The notes: generated by a model from the letters alone, not told the origin. A DNA stretch of 64,000 nt from Dyadobacter sandarakinus (GCF_016894445.1 NZ_CP056775.1:4342001-4406000), one strand, 5' to 3'. Shown: positions 18,357 to 27,470, numbered from the stretch's first letter. A program made the numbers and translations.

Positions 18357-18941
18357 CTATTTACGGGAAGAAAAACGCATTCTGTAATCCGCGTCTACAT
18401 TGCCTTTGGAGATGTCGCTCAGTTTCTTTTTAATAAATTGCTTTTTGAGCGTAGGAAGATAATCCACAAACAGCTTACCTAATAAATGGTCATACTCATG
18501 CTGGATGATCCGGGCAGCCATGCCTGAATACTCCTCCTCATGCTCATTCCATTCAATATCACGGTAACGGATGCGTACGGTTTCGGGCCTGTATACATCG
18601 CCCCGGATGCCCGGAATGCTCAGGCAGCCTTCTTCAAATGCCCACTCCTCACCTACCTCTTCGAGTATTTCAGGATTGATAAAAGTCTTGCGGAAATCAG
18701 CCAGCGACAGATCCGGTTCGTCGTCATCCTCATCGTCTTTGCGACTGAAAGGAGTAGCGTCCACCACAAAAATCCGGATGTTTAACCCAATTTGCGGAGC
18801 GGCAAGCCCAACGCCGCTTGCTCCGTGCATGGTCTCGAACATGTCATCGGATAGTTTTTTCAAATCCATTTCGTCTTTCTCAATAAAGCGCGTTGGTTTT
18901 CTGAGTATGGGATCGCCGAAGGCTACAATAGGGTAAATCAT
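18357..18941 (-). CDS. def: Peptide deformylase
   Basis: 194 residues. Removes the formyl group from nascent N-terminal methionine using a divalent metal. All three motifs are present: GVGLAAPQIG at 43-52, EEGCLSIPG with metal ligand Cys106, and QHEYDHL with ligands His148 and His152 and catalytic Glu149. The Tyr in HEYDH replaces the more usual Phe and is a common variant. A stretch of acidic residues (SRKDDEDDDEPDLSL near 66-80) is inserted after strand 3, a feature of some Bacteroidota enzymes. It lies 42 bases after ruvX. Confidence 0.96.
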   Translation of the reverse strand: MIYPIVAFGDPILRKPTRFIEKDEMDLKKLSDDMFETMHGASGVGLAAPQIGLNIRIFVVDATPFSRKDDEDDDEPDLSLADFRKTFINPEILEEVGEEWAFEEGCLSIPGIRGDVYRPETVRIRYRDIEWNEHEEEYSGMAARIIQHEYDHLLGKLFVDYLPTLKKQFIKKKLSDISKGNVDADYRMRFSSRK

Positions 18942-18983
18942 AAAACTGAACTTGTTTGTACTAATTGTTAAAAAAAGGCCCGG

Positions 18984-19397
18984 CTACCGGCGTCCCTCCA
19001 TGAAAGACTGTAATATAATGGTAGCGCTTACCTTATCAATATTGCCCTTGTCGCGCCGGTCGCTCTTGCTTGAACCGGCCGCAATCATAGACTGCAACGC
19101 CATGGAAGACGTAAAGCGTTCATCATGTGTATATATAGGTACATCCAGAAAGTTTTTTTCCAGCACCTTTATAAAGCTTCTGACGCGGGCTGCGTTTTCA
19201 CTGTCACTGTTATCCAGCTTTCGTGGCATTCCTACAATAAATGCTTCTACCTGCTCCCGTGCTGTATACTTTTTCAGAAAATCGAGCAGCTGGTGTGTTG
19301 CTACGGTTTCAAGCGCTGTGGCAATGATCTGCAAGGGGTCCGTAACCGCAATTCCGGTGCGCTTTGAACCATAGTCGATAGCTAGAAGACGTGGCAT
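18984..19397 (-). CDS. ruvX: RuvX/YqgF family putative Holliday junction resolvase
   Basis: 137 residues, standard length. RNase H-like fold with the first catalytic aspartate in LAIDYGSKRTGIAVTD (Asp8), the central VEAFIVGMPRKLD segment, and the late motif VPIYTHDERFTSSMA followed by DKVSATIILQSFME. Implicated in pre-16S rRNA processing and Holliday junction cleavage. It is divergent from recJ, 123 bases apart, and upstream of def and the hydrolase on the same strand. Confidence 0.95.
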   Translation of the reverse strand: MPRLLAIDYGSKRTGIAVTDPLQIIATALETVATHQLLDFLKKYTAREQVEAFIVGMPRKLDNSDSENAARVRSFIKVLEKNFLDVPIYTHDERFTSSMALQSMIAAGSSKSDRRDKGNIDKVSATIILQSFMEGRR

Positions 19398-19481
19398 TGC
19401 GTATTACGTTTGGTGAACAGACAGGCTGTAAAGATACTAGGTTTCCGATAGCTTTTTCCCGGCTGCCGGTGGATAATACAT

Positions 19482-19516
19482 TTTGGCAGCAGCTAGCAAT
19501 AATCCCTTTATCTTTG
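19482..19516 (+). promoter_or_regulatory. Promoter of recJ-lptB placed at the start codon
   Basis: TTTG at 19482-19485, 23 bases, TATCTTTG at 19509-19516. With the usual distance the transcript would begin at about 19521-19523, exactly at the recJ ATG (19521), so the mRNA may be leaderless. Confidence 0.55.
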
Positions 19517-19520
19517 TCTT

Positions 19521-21257
19521 ATGATCGAAAAACGCTGGACACACAAACCTTCATTCGCCGAAGAGCAGCAGCAGCTTGCCTTCGGACTTACCCAATCCCT
19601 GAACATCAGTCTGCCACTTGCTATGCTCCTTGTACAGCGTGGAATCTATGATTTTGAGCAGTCCAGGCAGTTTTTCAGACCTGAAATCGGGCATTTGCAT
19701 GATCCTTACCTGATGAAGGACATGGATAAAGCAGTGAAGAGACTTTCGGACGCTATTCTGGCAGGTGAAAAAATCCTTGTTTATGGCGACTATGATGTGG
19801 ATGGCACTACCTCTGTTGCGCTATTTTATGGATTTATAAAAAAATACCACGCAAACCTCGACTACTACATTCCGGACCGGTACGAAGAAGGTTACGGAGT
19901 TTCCTGGCAAAGCCTCGACTATGCTGAACAAAATGGCTTCACGCTGATTGTTACCCTCGATTGCGGCATTAAGTCTGTAGACAAGGTAGCGGCAGCAAAG
20001 GAACGCGGCATCGACTTTATTATCTGCGATCACCACCGCCCCGGCAATGAACTGCCACCCGCAGTAGCAGCACTTGATCCGAAAAGAGAAGACTGCGCCT
20101 ATCCTTATAAAGAGCTTACCGGCTGCGGCGTGGGCTTCAAACTATTGCAGGCTTTTTGTCAGGAACATAATATTGATGAACTGGCCCTGTTTGAGTACCT
20201 CGACCTTGTTGTAGTCAGCATTGCTTCTGACATTGTGCCCATCACCGGTGAAAACCGCGTATTAGCCTATTACGGATTAAAGCAGCTCAATGCCTCACCC
20301 CGAACCGGCATCAAAGCTTTGATGCAGATTGCCGGCCTGAACGGTGTGCTGGACATTACCAACTGTGTTTTCGGGATTGGACCGCGCATCAATGCAGCCG
20401 GCCGGATCAAGCATGCACGGGAGGCTGTAAAGCTGCTGCTTTGTGAAGATGATGAAGAGGCAGCTGACTTTGCACTCGAAATCAACAAGCACAATACGGA
20501 CCGCCGCACTTTCGACAGCAATATGACCGAGCAGGCATTGTTTATGATCGAAAATGACGCCTGGCTTTCATCGGCCAAAAGCACGGTTTTGTTCCGCGAG
20601 GACTGGCACAAAGGAGTGATCGGAATTGTGGCCAGCAGGTGCATTGAAAAATACCATCGTCCCACGATTATCCTGACCCAATCACACGGAAAAGCCGCAG
20701 GTTCAGCCAGGTCGGTACCTGGTTTTGATGTGTATGAAGCGATTGAAGAATGTGCTGACCTGCTTGAACAATATGGCGGCCATACCTTTGCAGCCGGACT
20801 TACCTTGCCCCTGGATAACCTGGAAGCATTCAAGACACGCTTTAATGAGATTGTGAGCAGCAAGATTCTGCCGGACCAGCTTATTCCCGTGATCGATATT
20901 GATATGCCGCTGGACCTGGAACACATCAGCCCCAAGTTCTACAATATACTTAGGCAAATGGGACCCTTTGGTCCCGGCAACATGACTCCGGTGTTTGAAT
21001 CCAGGAATGTAATGCTGGCAGGAAAACCGGTGATTATGAAGGAAAAGCACATCAAGTTTGATGTGAAACAACAAAACTCTTCCATTTTCACCGCAGTCGG
21101 CTTTGGGCTCGCGCGTTTTTTCCCGGATCTTGTTAATGGAAAACCGTTTTCCATTTGTTACAGCCTAGAAGAAAATACATTTCGTGATAAAAAAACGTTA
21201 CAACTTTCCCTGAAAGACATCAGGATTCATCACGTTCCCGAACAGCAGACCGCATGA
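19521..21257 (+). CDS. recJ: Single-stranded-DNA-specific exonuclease RecJ
   Basis: 578 residues, typical. 5'-3' exonuclease on single-stranded DNA in recombination and repair. The DHH phosphoesterase motifs are clear: [12 protein letters not shown] with Asp90, Asp92 and Asp94, later TLDCGI near 146, and DHH at 170-172. The DHHA1 domain includes [15 protein letters not shown] and [10 protein letters not shown] near 417, and a C-terminal OB-like domain follows ([10 protein letters not shown]). The opening [10 protein letters not shown] fits the family, which supports ATG 19521 even though a promoter abuts it. It overlaps lptB by 4 bases. Confidence 0.96.
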   Translation: MIEKRWTHKPSFAEEQQQLAFGLTQSLNISLPLAMLLVQRGIYDFEQSRQFFRPEIGHLHDPYLMKDMDKAVKRLSDAILAGEKILVYGDYDVDGTTSVALFYGFIKKYHANLDYYIPDRYEEGYGVSWQSLDYAEQNGFTLIVTLDCGIKSVDKVAAAKERGIDFIICDHHRPGNELPPAVAALDPKREDCAYPYKELTGCGVGFKLLQAFCQEHNIDELALFEYLDLVVVSIASDIVPITGENRVLAYYGLKQLNASPRTGIKALMQIAGLNGVLDITNCVFGIGPRINAAGRIKHAREAVKLLLCEDDEEAADFALEINKHNTDRRTFDSNMTEQALFMIENDAWLSSAKSTVLFREDWHKGVIGIVASRCIEKYHRPTIILTQSHGKAAGSARSVPGFDVYEAIEECADLLEQYGGHTFAAGLTLPLDNLEAFKTRFNEIVSSKILPDQLIPVIDIDMPLDLEHISPKFYNILRQMGPFGPGNMTPVFESRNVMLAGKPVIMKEKHIKFDVKQQNSSIFTAVGFGLARFFPDLVNGKPFSICYSLEENTFRDKKTLQLSLKDIRIHHVPEQQTA

Positions 21258-21985
21258 TTTTAAGAACCGAAAATCTCGTTAAAAAATACGGGGTACGTCT
21301 TGTCAATAATAATGTAAGTTACCAGGTAGAGCAGGGCGAGATCGTGGGGCTGCTCGGGCCTAATGGCGCAGGAAAAACTACTTCATTCTATATGGCAGTA
21401 GGGCTTGTAAAGCCTAATAGTGGTAAGGTTTATCTTGATAATACCGACATCACAAATCTGCCGATGTACAAACGTGCACGTCTCGGGCTGGGTTATCTGG
21501 CTCAGGAAGCTTCGGTATTCAGGACTCTGACTGTAGAGGAAAACCTGAAAGCGGTACTAGAAATGACTTCCCTGTCAAAAACCGAGCAGAAGGAAAAGGT
21601 AGAAGAGCTGATGGAAGAGTTTCACCTGACCCATGTGCGGAAAAGCAAGGGCATGGTGTTGTCGGGAGGAGAAAGGCGCCGTACGGAAATTGCGCGCTCA
21701 TTGGCTGTAGATCCCAAGTTCATACTGCTGGATGAACCCTTTGCCGGCGTAGATCCTATTGCGGTCGAGGATATTCAGAGTATTGTTGCCAGGCTCAAAC
21801 ATAAAAACATCGGCATTCTCATTACGGACCACAATGTAAATGAGACACTTTCCATTACGGACAGGGCTTATCTGCTTTTTGAAGGAAAAATATTGAAACA
21901 AGGCAGTGCCGAGGAACTGGCAGAGGATGAAGTAGTACGCCGCGTATACCTGGGGCAGAACTTTGAACTGAAGAGAAAGATCTGA
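21254..21985 (+). CDS. lptB: LPS export ABC transporter ATP-binding protein LptB
   Basis: 243 residues. Walker [10 protein letters not shown] near 35-43, Q-loop [12 protein letters not shown], signature [16 protein letters not shown], Walker [14 protein letters not shown] and switch His in [10 protein letters not shown] are all present. The AQEASVFR segment and the end [11 protein letters not shown] are diagnostic of LptB, which powers lipopolysaccharide extraction by LptFG. Its start codon overlaps the recJ stop in the ATGA arrangement, so the two are translationally coupled. Confidence 0.95.
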   Translation: MILRTENLVKKYGVRLVNNNVSYQVEQGEIVGLLGPNGAGKTTSFYMAVGLVKPNSGKVYLDNTDITNLPMYKRARLGLGYLAQEASVFRTLTVEENLKAVLEMTSLSKTEQKEKVEELMEEFHLTHVRKSKGMVLSGGERRRTEIARSLAVDPKFILLDEPFAGVDPIAVEDIQSIVARLKHKNIGILITDHNVNETLSITDRAYLLFEGKILKQGSAEELAEDEVVRRVYLGQNFELKRKI

Positions 21986-22077
21986 ACCGGTGCGTAACAT
22001 AGAAAAGGGAACGCTCTGCGGCATTCCCTCTCTTACAATTATTCACCATGAACTGTATTATTCAAACTCGTTCAGAG

Positions 22078-22233
22078 CTACTTTTTAGGGCATTTTTTAC
22101 AATGTTTTCCCTTCTTCTTATACTTCTCGCAGCATTTCTTGAATATGCATTCCGAATTGTCGAGAAAGAATTTTACTGAGAAGTCCTGCTCAGTGACCGG
22201 CATACCCGGTTCAGTCAGTGAAAAAGCGCTCAT
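22078..22233 (-). CDS. Small Cys/Lys-rich protein (51 residues), unknown function
   Basis: A short gene below usual ORF cut-offs. ATG ends at 22233 and a TAG lies at 22080-22078. The first half is neutral (MSAFSLTEPGMPVTEQDFSV), the second half strongly basic with five cysteines in the order C-I-F-K-K-C-C, then KYKKKGKHCKKCPKK. This ending resembles small Bacteroidota proteins I have seen annotated as hypothetical. Support for expression is strong: a perfect promoter sits 22 bases upstream. The Cys pairs may bind a metal; the basic tail may bind nucleic acid. Both are guesses. Confidence 0.65.
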   Translation of the reverse strand: MSAFSLTEPGMPVTEQDFSVKFFLDNSECIFKKCCEKYKKKGKHCKKCPKK

Positions 22234-22254
22234 TGAAATAATACGTTGATAAGG

Positions 22255-22285
22255 CAAATGTAGAACCTATTTAGAATCATTCAAA
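22255..22285 (-). promoter_or_regulatory. Promoter of the small Cys/Lys-rich gene
   Basis: Minus strand: TTTG (22285-22282), exactly 19 bases, TACATTTG (22262-22255), a full consensus match. Predicted start about 22249, leader about 16 bases to the ATG at 22233. Confidence 0.65.
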
Positions 22286-22326
22286 AAATAGCTTGAATTA
22301 TTTTGAACAAATCTAAATAGATGCAG

Positions 22327-23025
22327 CTATATTTTTTCCCAGATCTCATGCACGGGTTTACCGCCGGTTCCTTTGCCTGTATGCTCCCACTTTCCATCTT
22401 CAAATTTGAAAGAGGCCTCTACGGATGAGCCTACACGATTGTTGTCCTTTGAGAAAAATTGAATATTCTCCTTGTATTTACCATCCTTGATCGTGTAGGT
22501 ACCGCCACCAGTGGCATAAAATGCTTTTTTGGCCGGATCAATGGCGAACCATTGAAAGCGCGTTGCCGACAGCAGTTTTAATGTTTTACGGGTACCTTCC
22601 TCGTGAATGGGCGTAAGCTGACCATCACCATTGTCGCGGCGGGTAATGTGCCAGCTGCCGGCCATAGGAGCAGAAGCGGCATCGTCTACCTTCATCCAGA
22701 CCATCGCCTCCTCGTACCGCAACGTCAGTATTCCTTCTTTCACAGTAACAGTGAATGTAACCGGTATACCAATTTTGTTGGTATCTGCTGAATTGAATTC
22801 CGGTGTATAAACCATCTGATCGCCTGTCATCGTAAAAGGGCCACCTTCTGCCCTTTCAAAATACTTATTACCGACACTGTAAGAAGCGATCACCAGATAA
22901 TTGTCAGCCACAATGAGTGTAGAGGTACTGCCTGTGGGCTCCTGCGATTTCCAGGCTCCTTTGGGCACCTGTGAAAAGCCGAGCAGCGGCAGAAGCAGGC
23001 ACAAGGTAAAAATCAGATTTTTCAT
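22327..23025 (-). CDS. Secreted protein with two lipocalin-like repeats, unknown function
   Basis: 232 residues with a clear signal peptide (MKNLIFTLCLLLPLLGFSQ). The mature part falls into two similar beta-rich halves. Each opens with a G-x-W motif (KGAWKSQEP near 23 and AGSWHITRRD near 121) and ends with a phenylalanine/lysine-rich strand, a pattern seen in lipocalin-like proteins of Bacteroidota. No enzyme motif is visible. It is upstream of and co-directional with the small Cys/Lys-rich gene, which has its own promoter. The lipocalin assignment is by pattern only. Confidence 0.65.
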   Translation of the reverse strand: MKNLIFTLCLLLPLLGFSQVPKGAWKSQEPTGSTSTLIVADNYLVIASYSVGNKYFERAEGGPFTMTGDQMVYTPEFNSADTNKIGIPVTFTVTVKEGILTLRYEEAMVWMKVDDAASAPMAGSWHITRRDNGDGQLTPIHEEGTRKTLKLLSATRFQWFAIDPAKKAFYATGGGTYTIKDGKYKENIQFFSKDNNRVGSSVEASFKFEDGKWEHTGKGTGGKPVHEIWEKI

Positions 23026-23114
23026 GAAAAACAGATTGATGGTAAAGCGTGAACCATCAAAATTATGCCACCTTCATCAAATATGCATGATGGCTACTTC
23101 GCGCATTGAGCGGT

Positions 23115-23810
23115 TTATCTTAACACTTCTTTCAGTACCTCCAGGGATTTAATCTCCCCCAGCGAGTCCAGATGTATTTTATAAAAGAAAATAAGCATTT
23201 CCAGGATCCTTACCCTGCGAACCCGGTCCAGAGGAATGGACAAGCCGTAATAATGCGTTAAAAGTTCAGATATGGCATTTCGCTCAATTGTATCGGGCAC
23301 TTGTGAGAAACGTCCTGCCACAAGCTCATTTTCCAGATCCTGAACCGTTTCGACCCCAAAACCCAGGTAAGACGCAAGCTGCATCAGAAATTGTATATGA
23401 AAGTTCTCGAACCCGGAATCCGCCTTGTCCAGGTACAGAACGGCGTCTTCGATAAACTGGAACAAAGGCACATTACTCTCCTCCTCCCGCAGCGACTTGC
23501 CCAGGATCTCGGTAATAAAAAGCGCCAGTCCTGACTTCACAATATCATACGGCAGGGTCAGAAAAGGTGCATAGCACTTCACTTCCGACAGCCTGTGAAT
23601 GGTATCTTCCTTATTCTTATGGTAAACGACCATATCCAGCAAGGTAAGCGGCTGGTACAGAGCAATGCGGTTTCCCCTGGATTTGCTGCTCCTCACGCCA
23701 TTTACAACGTAGGTCTGCATCCCGAATTCTTCGGTGTAAACACGCGCAATGATCGACGATTCGCGATATCGTATGTAGCTCAGTACAATTCCCCGGGTTT
23801 TAAACAGCAT
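23115..23810 (-). CDS. recO: DNA repair protein RecO
   Basis: 231 residues. RecO loads RecA with RecR and anneals complementary strands. The N-terminal OB-fold begins MLFKTRGIVLSYIRYRESSIIARVYTEEFG (in parts: KTRGIVLSYIRY, SSIIARVYTEEFG), followed by VNGVRSSKSRGNRIALYQPL, as in the family. The C-terminal helical part lacks the four zinc-binding cysteines of many RecO proteins, which is usual for Bacteroidota. It is divergent from purF. Confidence 0.9.
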   Translation of the reverse strand: MLFKTRGIVLSYIRYRESSIIARVYTEEFGMQTYVVNGVRSSKSRGNRIALYQPLTLLDMVVYHKNKEDTIHRLSEVKCYAPFLTLPYDIVKSGLALFITEILGKSLREEESNVPLFQFIEDAVLYLDKADSGFENFHIQFLMQLASYLGFGVETVQDLENELVAGRFSQVPDTIERNAISELLTHYYGLSIPLDRVRRVRILEMLIFFYKIHLDSLGEIKSLEVLKEVLR

Positions 23811-23980
23811 ACGAATGATCGCTTTGGAATAAAAATAAGTACATTTAGACAGGCATAGTTCGGTTTACGCCTGGCATCATTTTGTGTTTTTCAATATAGC
23901 ATGCAGATATTTTCGTGTAAAATCTGTACTGAAAACCTTTGTGCCGACGCCTGGTTTACTGTCTGGAAAATTAAGGCAAA

Positions 23981-24016
23981 TTTGAAATTTTTTAAGTCTG
24001 ATGATTTGTACCTTTG
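23981..24016 (+). promoter_or_regulatory. Likely promoter of purF
   Basis: TTTG at 23981-23984, 24 bases, TACCTTTG at 24009-24016. The -7 box is perfect; spacing is at the long end. Predicted leader of about 100 bases. The rest of the 310-base recO-purF intergenic region shows no other feature I can name. Confidence 0.5.
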
Positions 24017-24120
24017 TACTCCCTGCGAACTAAACAAGCATGCAAATTCGTTAGGCTGGTATTCAGGAATACACTTTGCACAGTGGCAAACAAAAATATT
24101 TCTAACGCATTTCTCTTCCT

Positions 24121-26013
24121 ATGAGCGACGCCATCAAGCATGAGTGCGGGATCGCACTTATCCGTCTTAGAAAGCCCTATCAATATTACATAGACAAGTA
24201 CGAAACACCGCTCTACGCAGTGCACAAGTTGTCGGTAATGATGGAAAAACAAATTAACCGTGGGCAGGACGGTGCCGGAGTAGCCAACATCAAAATTGAT
24301 GTTCCGCCTGGAAAACGCTATATCAGCCGGTACAGGTCCGTAGAAACCCAGCCACTTACTGACATTTTTTCAAAGATTCATAAGAAATTCCGCAAGGGTT
24401 TGAAAAACCACCGCGACCGTGCCAATGACGCCAAATGGCTGCAGGAAAACCTGGCTTTTACCGGCGAAGTATGGCTGGGACATTTGCGTTACGGTACCCA
24501 CGGCTCCAATGAAGTGGAAAACTGCCATCCGATGCTGCGCCAAAGTAACTGGCGGAGCCGTAATCTGGTGATGGCGGGCAACTTCAACATGACCAATGTG
24601 GATGAGCTTTTTGGCAAGCTGGTGTCGCTTGGCCAGCATCCCAAAGAGAAAGTTGATACCGTAACCGTAATGGAAAAAATTGGACATTTCCTGGACGAAG
24701 AAAACCAGCGCGTGTTTGATCGGTTCAAAGGTATTTATGAAAATCCTACGCTTTCAGATGTCATTGAAGACAATCTCGACCTGCAGCGGATGCTTTACCG
24801 CTCATGCCGCGATTTTGATGGCGGATATGCCATGTGCGGACTTACGGGCTACGGTGCTTCCTTTGTAATCCGTGACCCAGCGGGTATCCGGCCTGCATTC
24901 TACTACGCAGATGATGAAGTGGTAGTGGTTGCATCGGAAAAACAGGCGATCAAAGCTGCATTTAATGTAGACTATAAGCAGATTCAGGAGATTACTCCCG
25001 GTTCAGCCCTGATAATCGACAAGCATGGTGAGTACAATGAGCTGCCGATTTTACCTAAACTGGAAAAACGTTCATGCAGTTTTGAGCGTATTTACTTTTC
25101 GCGGGGTACCGATCCGGATATCTATTACGAGCGGAAGCAGCTCGGCAAGCTGCTGATCCCGCAGATTTTGAAAGAGATCAACTACGATCTTGAAAATACC
25201 ATCTTCTCCTACATTCCCAATACGGCCGAAACTGCCTTTTTGGGTATGATTGAAGGCTTGGAGGAATATCTTGCCAAAAAGCGGAAACAGGCGATCATGG
25301 AAGGGATCCTTTTCGAAGCCGACCTTGAACGGGTGCTTTCCTTCCGGCCGCGCATTGAAAAACTGGTAACCAAAGATGTAAAATCGCGCACTTTCATTAC
25401 TGCCGATTCTTTGCGTGATGATATGGTTTCGAGCGTGTATGATACCACTTTTGAAGTTGTGCGTAAAAATGTGGATACGGTTGTGATCATTGACGACTCG
25501 ATCGTACGTGGTACTACACTGGAAAAAAGCATTCTTACGATGCTGGACCGGCTGAAGCCGAAAAAGATCGTAGTAGCTTCGTCTGCTCCGCAAATTCGTT
25601 TTCCGGATTGTTATGGTATTGATATGTCGCGGATGAAAGATTTCGTTGCTTACCGCGCAGTGCTGAAACTTCTGGAAGAGCGCGATCTCGATCATTTGCT
25701 CGAAGATGTGTACATGCGCAGTGTAACGGCGATCGCTACGCAGAATGCCTACGATACCAACTACGTGAAGGCGCTTTACGAGCCATTTACAGATGAAGAA
25801 ATTTCGGCAAAGATCGCTGAAATCATTCGCCCGAAAGATCTGGATGCAGAGCTTGCTGTTGTATTTCAAACCGTTGAAAACCTTCACAAAGCATGTCCGC
25901 AGCATCCCGGCGACTGGTACTTTACAGGAAACTACCCTACGCGCGGCGGAAATAAAGTAGTGAACAAAGCATTTACCAACTCTTACGAAGGCAAGCTGGA
26001 AAGAGCTTACTGA
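24121..26013 (+). CDS. purF: Amidophosphoribosyltransferase, long Bacteroidota form
   Basis: 630 residues against about 500 for the E. coli enzyme. First step of purine synthesis: PRPP plus glutamine to phosphoribosylamine. The N-terminal glutamine amidotransferase (Ntn) domain starts near ECGIALIRL, with Cys9 the likely nucleophile after propeptide removal, and RGQDGAGVANIKI and LGHLRYGTHG follow. The phosphoribosyltransferase PRPP motif is VVIIDDSIVRGTT near 454-466. Extra residues relative to E. coli are spread through the linker between LTDIFSKIHKKFRKG and KWLQENL and at the C-terminus. The gene ends at the left edge of a 225-bp duplicated segment. Confidence 0.92.
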   Translation: MSDAIKHECGIALIRLRKPYQYYIDKYETPLYAVHKLSVMMEKQINRGQDGAGVANIKIDVPPGKRYISRYRSVETQPLTDIFSKIHKKFRKGLKNHRDRANDAKWLQENLAFTGEVWLGHLRYGTHGSNEVENCHPMLRQSNWRSRNLVMAGNFNMTNVDELFGKLVSLGQHPKEKVDTVTVMEKIGHFLDEENQRVFDRFKGIYENPTLSDVIEDNLDLQRMLYRSCRDFDGGYAMCGLTGYGASFVIRDPAGIRPAFYYADDEVVVVASEKQAIKAAFNVDYKQIQEITPGSALIIDKHGEYNELPILPKLEKRSCSFERIYFSRGTDPDIYYERKQLGKLLIPQILKEINYDLENTIFSYIPNTAETAFLGMIEGLEEYLAKKRKQAIMEGILFEADLERVLSFRPRIEKLVTKDVKSRTFITADSLRDDMVSSVYDTTFEVVRKNVDTVVIIDDSIVRGTTLEKSILTMLDRLKPKKIVVASSAPQIRFPDCYGIDMSRMKDFVAYRAVLKLLEERDLDHLLEDVYMRSVTAIATQNAYDTNYVKALYEPFTDEEISAKIAEIIRPKDLDAELAVVFQTVENLHKACPQHPGDWYFTGNYPTRGGNKVVNKAFTNSYEGKLERAY

Positions 26014-26235
26014 TCAGAGCAATAAAAAATCAACGAGGCTGAGCATCAAGTTCAGCCTCTTTTTTTGCACATTTGTCAATGTTCGCCGGTTGTTCTGCGG
26101 CGATATTCACGAATTTTGTTCACCAATCAACCTGGCAGCTATGGAACAAGCTTCTTCTCCCCAGTACTTTGGTTTCCCGCAGAAACACGTCAGAGCCAGG
26201 AAAAAGCCACGGCCGGTTATTCAGTGGGTTATTCT
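26011..26235 (+). repeat. 225-bp direct duplication, copy 1
   Basis: Begins at the purF stop codon and runs through the purF terminator and the first 32 codons of a small gene. Matches 27147-27370 with three substitutions and one single-base indel by eye. The similarity drops abruptly at 26235, inside the membrane-helix codons of the small gene. Confidence 0.92.
26035..26066 (+). terminator. purF terminator
   Basis: 8-bp stem (26035-26042 with 26052-26059), 9-base loop and a run of seven T. A near-identical copy sits at 27171-27201 as part of the duplication. Confidence 0.8.
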
Positions 26236-26389
26236 CGTAGCCATACTCGTCCTCGCCATTTTTGAAGTTTACTGGTTTGTTTTCCGTAATCAGGATAACA
26301 TTCCTCAACCCACACAAGTAGTGACGTATCTCGAAGTGCAGACTTATCAGATATTTCCTATAAATCATTTATGTACTTTCATGTTCTAA
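26141..26389 (+). CDS. Small single-helix membrane protein, copy 1 with altered C-terminus
   Basis: 82 residues from ATG 26141. A proline/arginine/lysine-rich cytoplasmic part (MEQASSPQYFGFPQKHVRAR) is followed by one helix (VIQWVILVAILVLAIFEVYWFVF) and a short tail. The first 32 codons are almost identical to copy 2 at 27276, whereas the helix is similar only at protein level. After the shared PTQVVT the reading frame continues for about 19 residues of unrelated sequence, where copy 2 stops, which suggests the native 3' end was lost when the DNA carrying the methyltransferase joined here. Function unknown. Confidence 0.6.
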   Translation: MEQASSPQYFGFPQKHVRARKKPRPVIQWVILVAILVLAIFEVYWFVFRNQDNIPQPTQVVTYLEVQTYQIFPINHLCTFMF

Positions 26390-26408
26390 GAAAATATCTA
26401 CAAAGACA

Positions 26409-27143
26409 ATGCAGTTATCAAACAACATAAAAGACTCGTATTCAAATCAGTATGATGAAAGTTCAGTTAAATGGAGAAATACAGGTGCACGGTACAAGGC
26501 GCTCAATATAGTTGAATTATCAAAATCCATTCAGTTTAAAAGTGTTTTGGAAGTAGGTGCGGGTGAGGGAAGTATTTTAAAATGGCTATCAGAATGGGAT
26601 TTTAGTAAAAATTTGAACTGCATTGAAATTTCAGAAAGTGGCATAGAACTTATTAAATCAAAAAAAATACAAAATCTGAATGACATATTGTTGTTCAATG
26701 GCTATCAGATTCCCTATCCTGATGATCATTTTGATCTGGTAATTTGCTCTCATGTCTTAGAACATGTCGAGCATGAGAGGATATTGCTCCGTGAAATCAA
26801 GCGCGTATCCAAGTATCAGATTTTTGAAGTTCCCATTGATTTCTCATTTTATGTTGATCGTAAATTAGATCATTTTCTTTCTTACGGACATATCAATATA
26901 TATACACCATCATTATTCAGGTTTTTATTAAAATCTGAAAATTTCGAAATCATGAATGATATTAACTATTTCTATAATGATGAGGTGTTACAACTTATGC
27001 ATAAAAAGAAAAACACCTCCTATTATATCATGAAATTGAAATTTGCTATTATTAAGACAATTCCTTTTTTAAAGGGAGTAAAACCAAGTTCCTATGCCGT
27101 ACTTACTCATAAAACTGGCAAAAACCTTTCGATATTGAAATAA
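26409..27143 (+). CDS. Class I SAM-dependent methyltransferase, horizontally acquired
   Basis: 244 residues. The SAM-binding motif I is VLEVGAGEGSILKWL near 46-60, the acidic end of strand 2 is in LNCIEIS, and motif IV region is FDLVICSHVLEHVEHERI near 110, typical of Methyltransf_11/UbiE-like proteins. The substrate is unknown; similar genes often sit in polysaccharide or natural-product loci. Codon use is far more A+T-rich than purF before it and the core genes around. It is bracketed by the two copies of the 225-bp duplication. Confidence 0.8.
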   Translation: MQLSNNIKDSYSNQYDESSVKWRNTGARYKALNIVELSKSIQFKSVLEVGAGEGSILKWLSEWDFSKNLNCIEISESGIELIKSKKIQNLNDILLFNGYQIPYPDDHFDLVICSHVLEHVEHERILLREIKRVSKYQIFEVPIDFSFYVDRKLDHFLSYGHINIYTPSLFRFLLKSENFEIMNDINYFYNDEVLQLMHKKKNTSYYIMKLKFAIIKTIPFLKGVKPSSYAVLTHKTGKNLSILK

Positions 27144-27146
27144 CGT

Positions 27147-27370
27147 TGATCAGAGTAATAAAAAATCAACGAGGCTGAGCATCAGTTCAGCCTCTTTTTT
27201 TGCACATTTGTCAATGTTCGCCGATTGTTCTGCGGCGATATTCACGAATTTTGTTCACCAATCAACCTGGCAGCTATGGAACAAGCTTCTTCTCCCCAGT
27301 ACTTTGGTTTCCCGCAGAAACACGTCAGAGCCAGGAAAAAGCCACGACCGGTTATTCAGTGGGTTATTCT
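27147..27370 (+). repeat. 225-bp direct duplication, copy 2
   Basis: Matches 26011-26235 at about 98 percent by eye, including the sequence of the purF stop codon (TGATCAGAG) placed here just after the methyltransferase stop. Carries a second copy of the purF terminator and of the start of the small membrane gene. Confidence 0.92.
27171..27201 (+). terminator. Second copy of the purF terminator
   Basis: Stem 27171-27178 with 27187-27194, loop one base shorter than in copy 1, seven T after the stem. It now serves the methyltransferase gene. Confidence 0.75.
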
Positions 27371-27470
27371 GCTCATTATTCTTGGTCTGGCGGCGTTCGA
27401 AATCTACTGGCTGCTCATCCGGTCTTCTGACAACAAGTACCAGCCTACCCAGGTTGTTACAATGCTTTAA
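27276..27470 (+). CDS. Small single-helix membrane protein, copy 2
   Basis: 64 residues from ATG 27276. Same N-terminal half as the gene at 26141 (MEQASSPQYFGFPQ), one helix (VIQWVILLIILGLAAFEIYWLLI) and the short end KYQPTQVVTML. This is probably the complete, ancestral form. The near-identity of the first half and clear divergence of the second half compared with copy 1 points to gene conversion or a recombination breakpoint in the middle. No known family. Confidence 0.6.
   Translation: MEQASSPQYFGFPQKHVRARKKPRPVIQWVILLIILGLAAFEIYWLLIRSSDNKYQPTQVVTML

Noticed and set aside
26011..27370. The duplicated segments considered as an insertion sequence or composite transposon
   Set aside because: No transposase, terminal inverted repeats or target-site duplication was found; the repeat holds host genes (purF end and a terminator).
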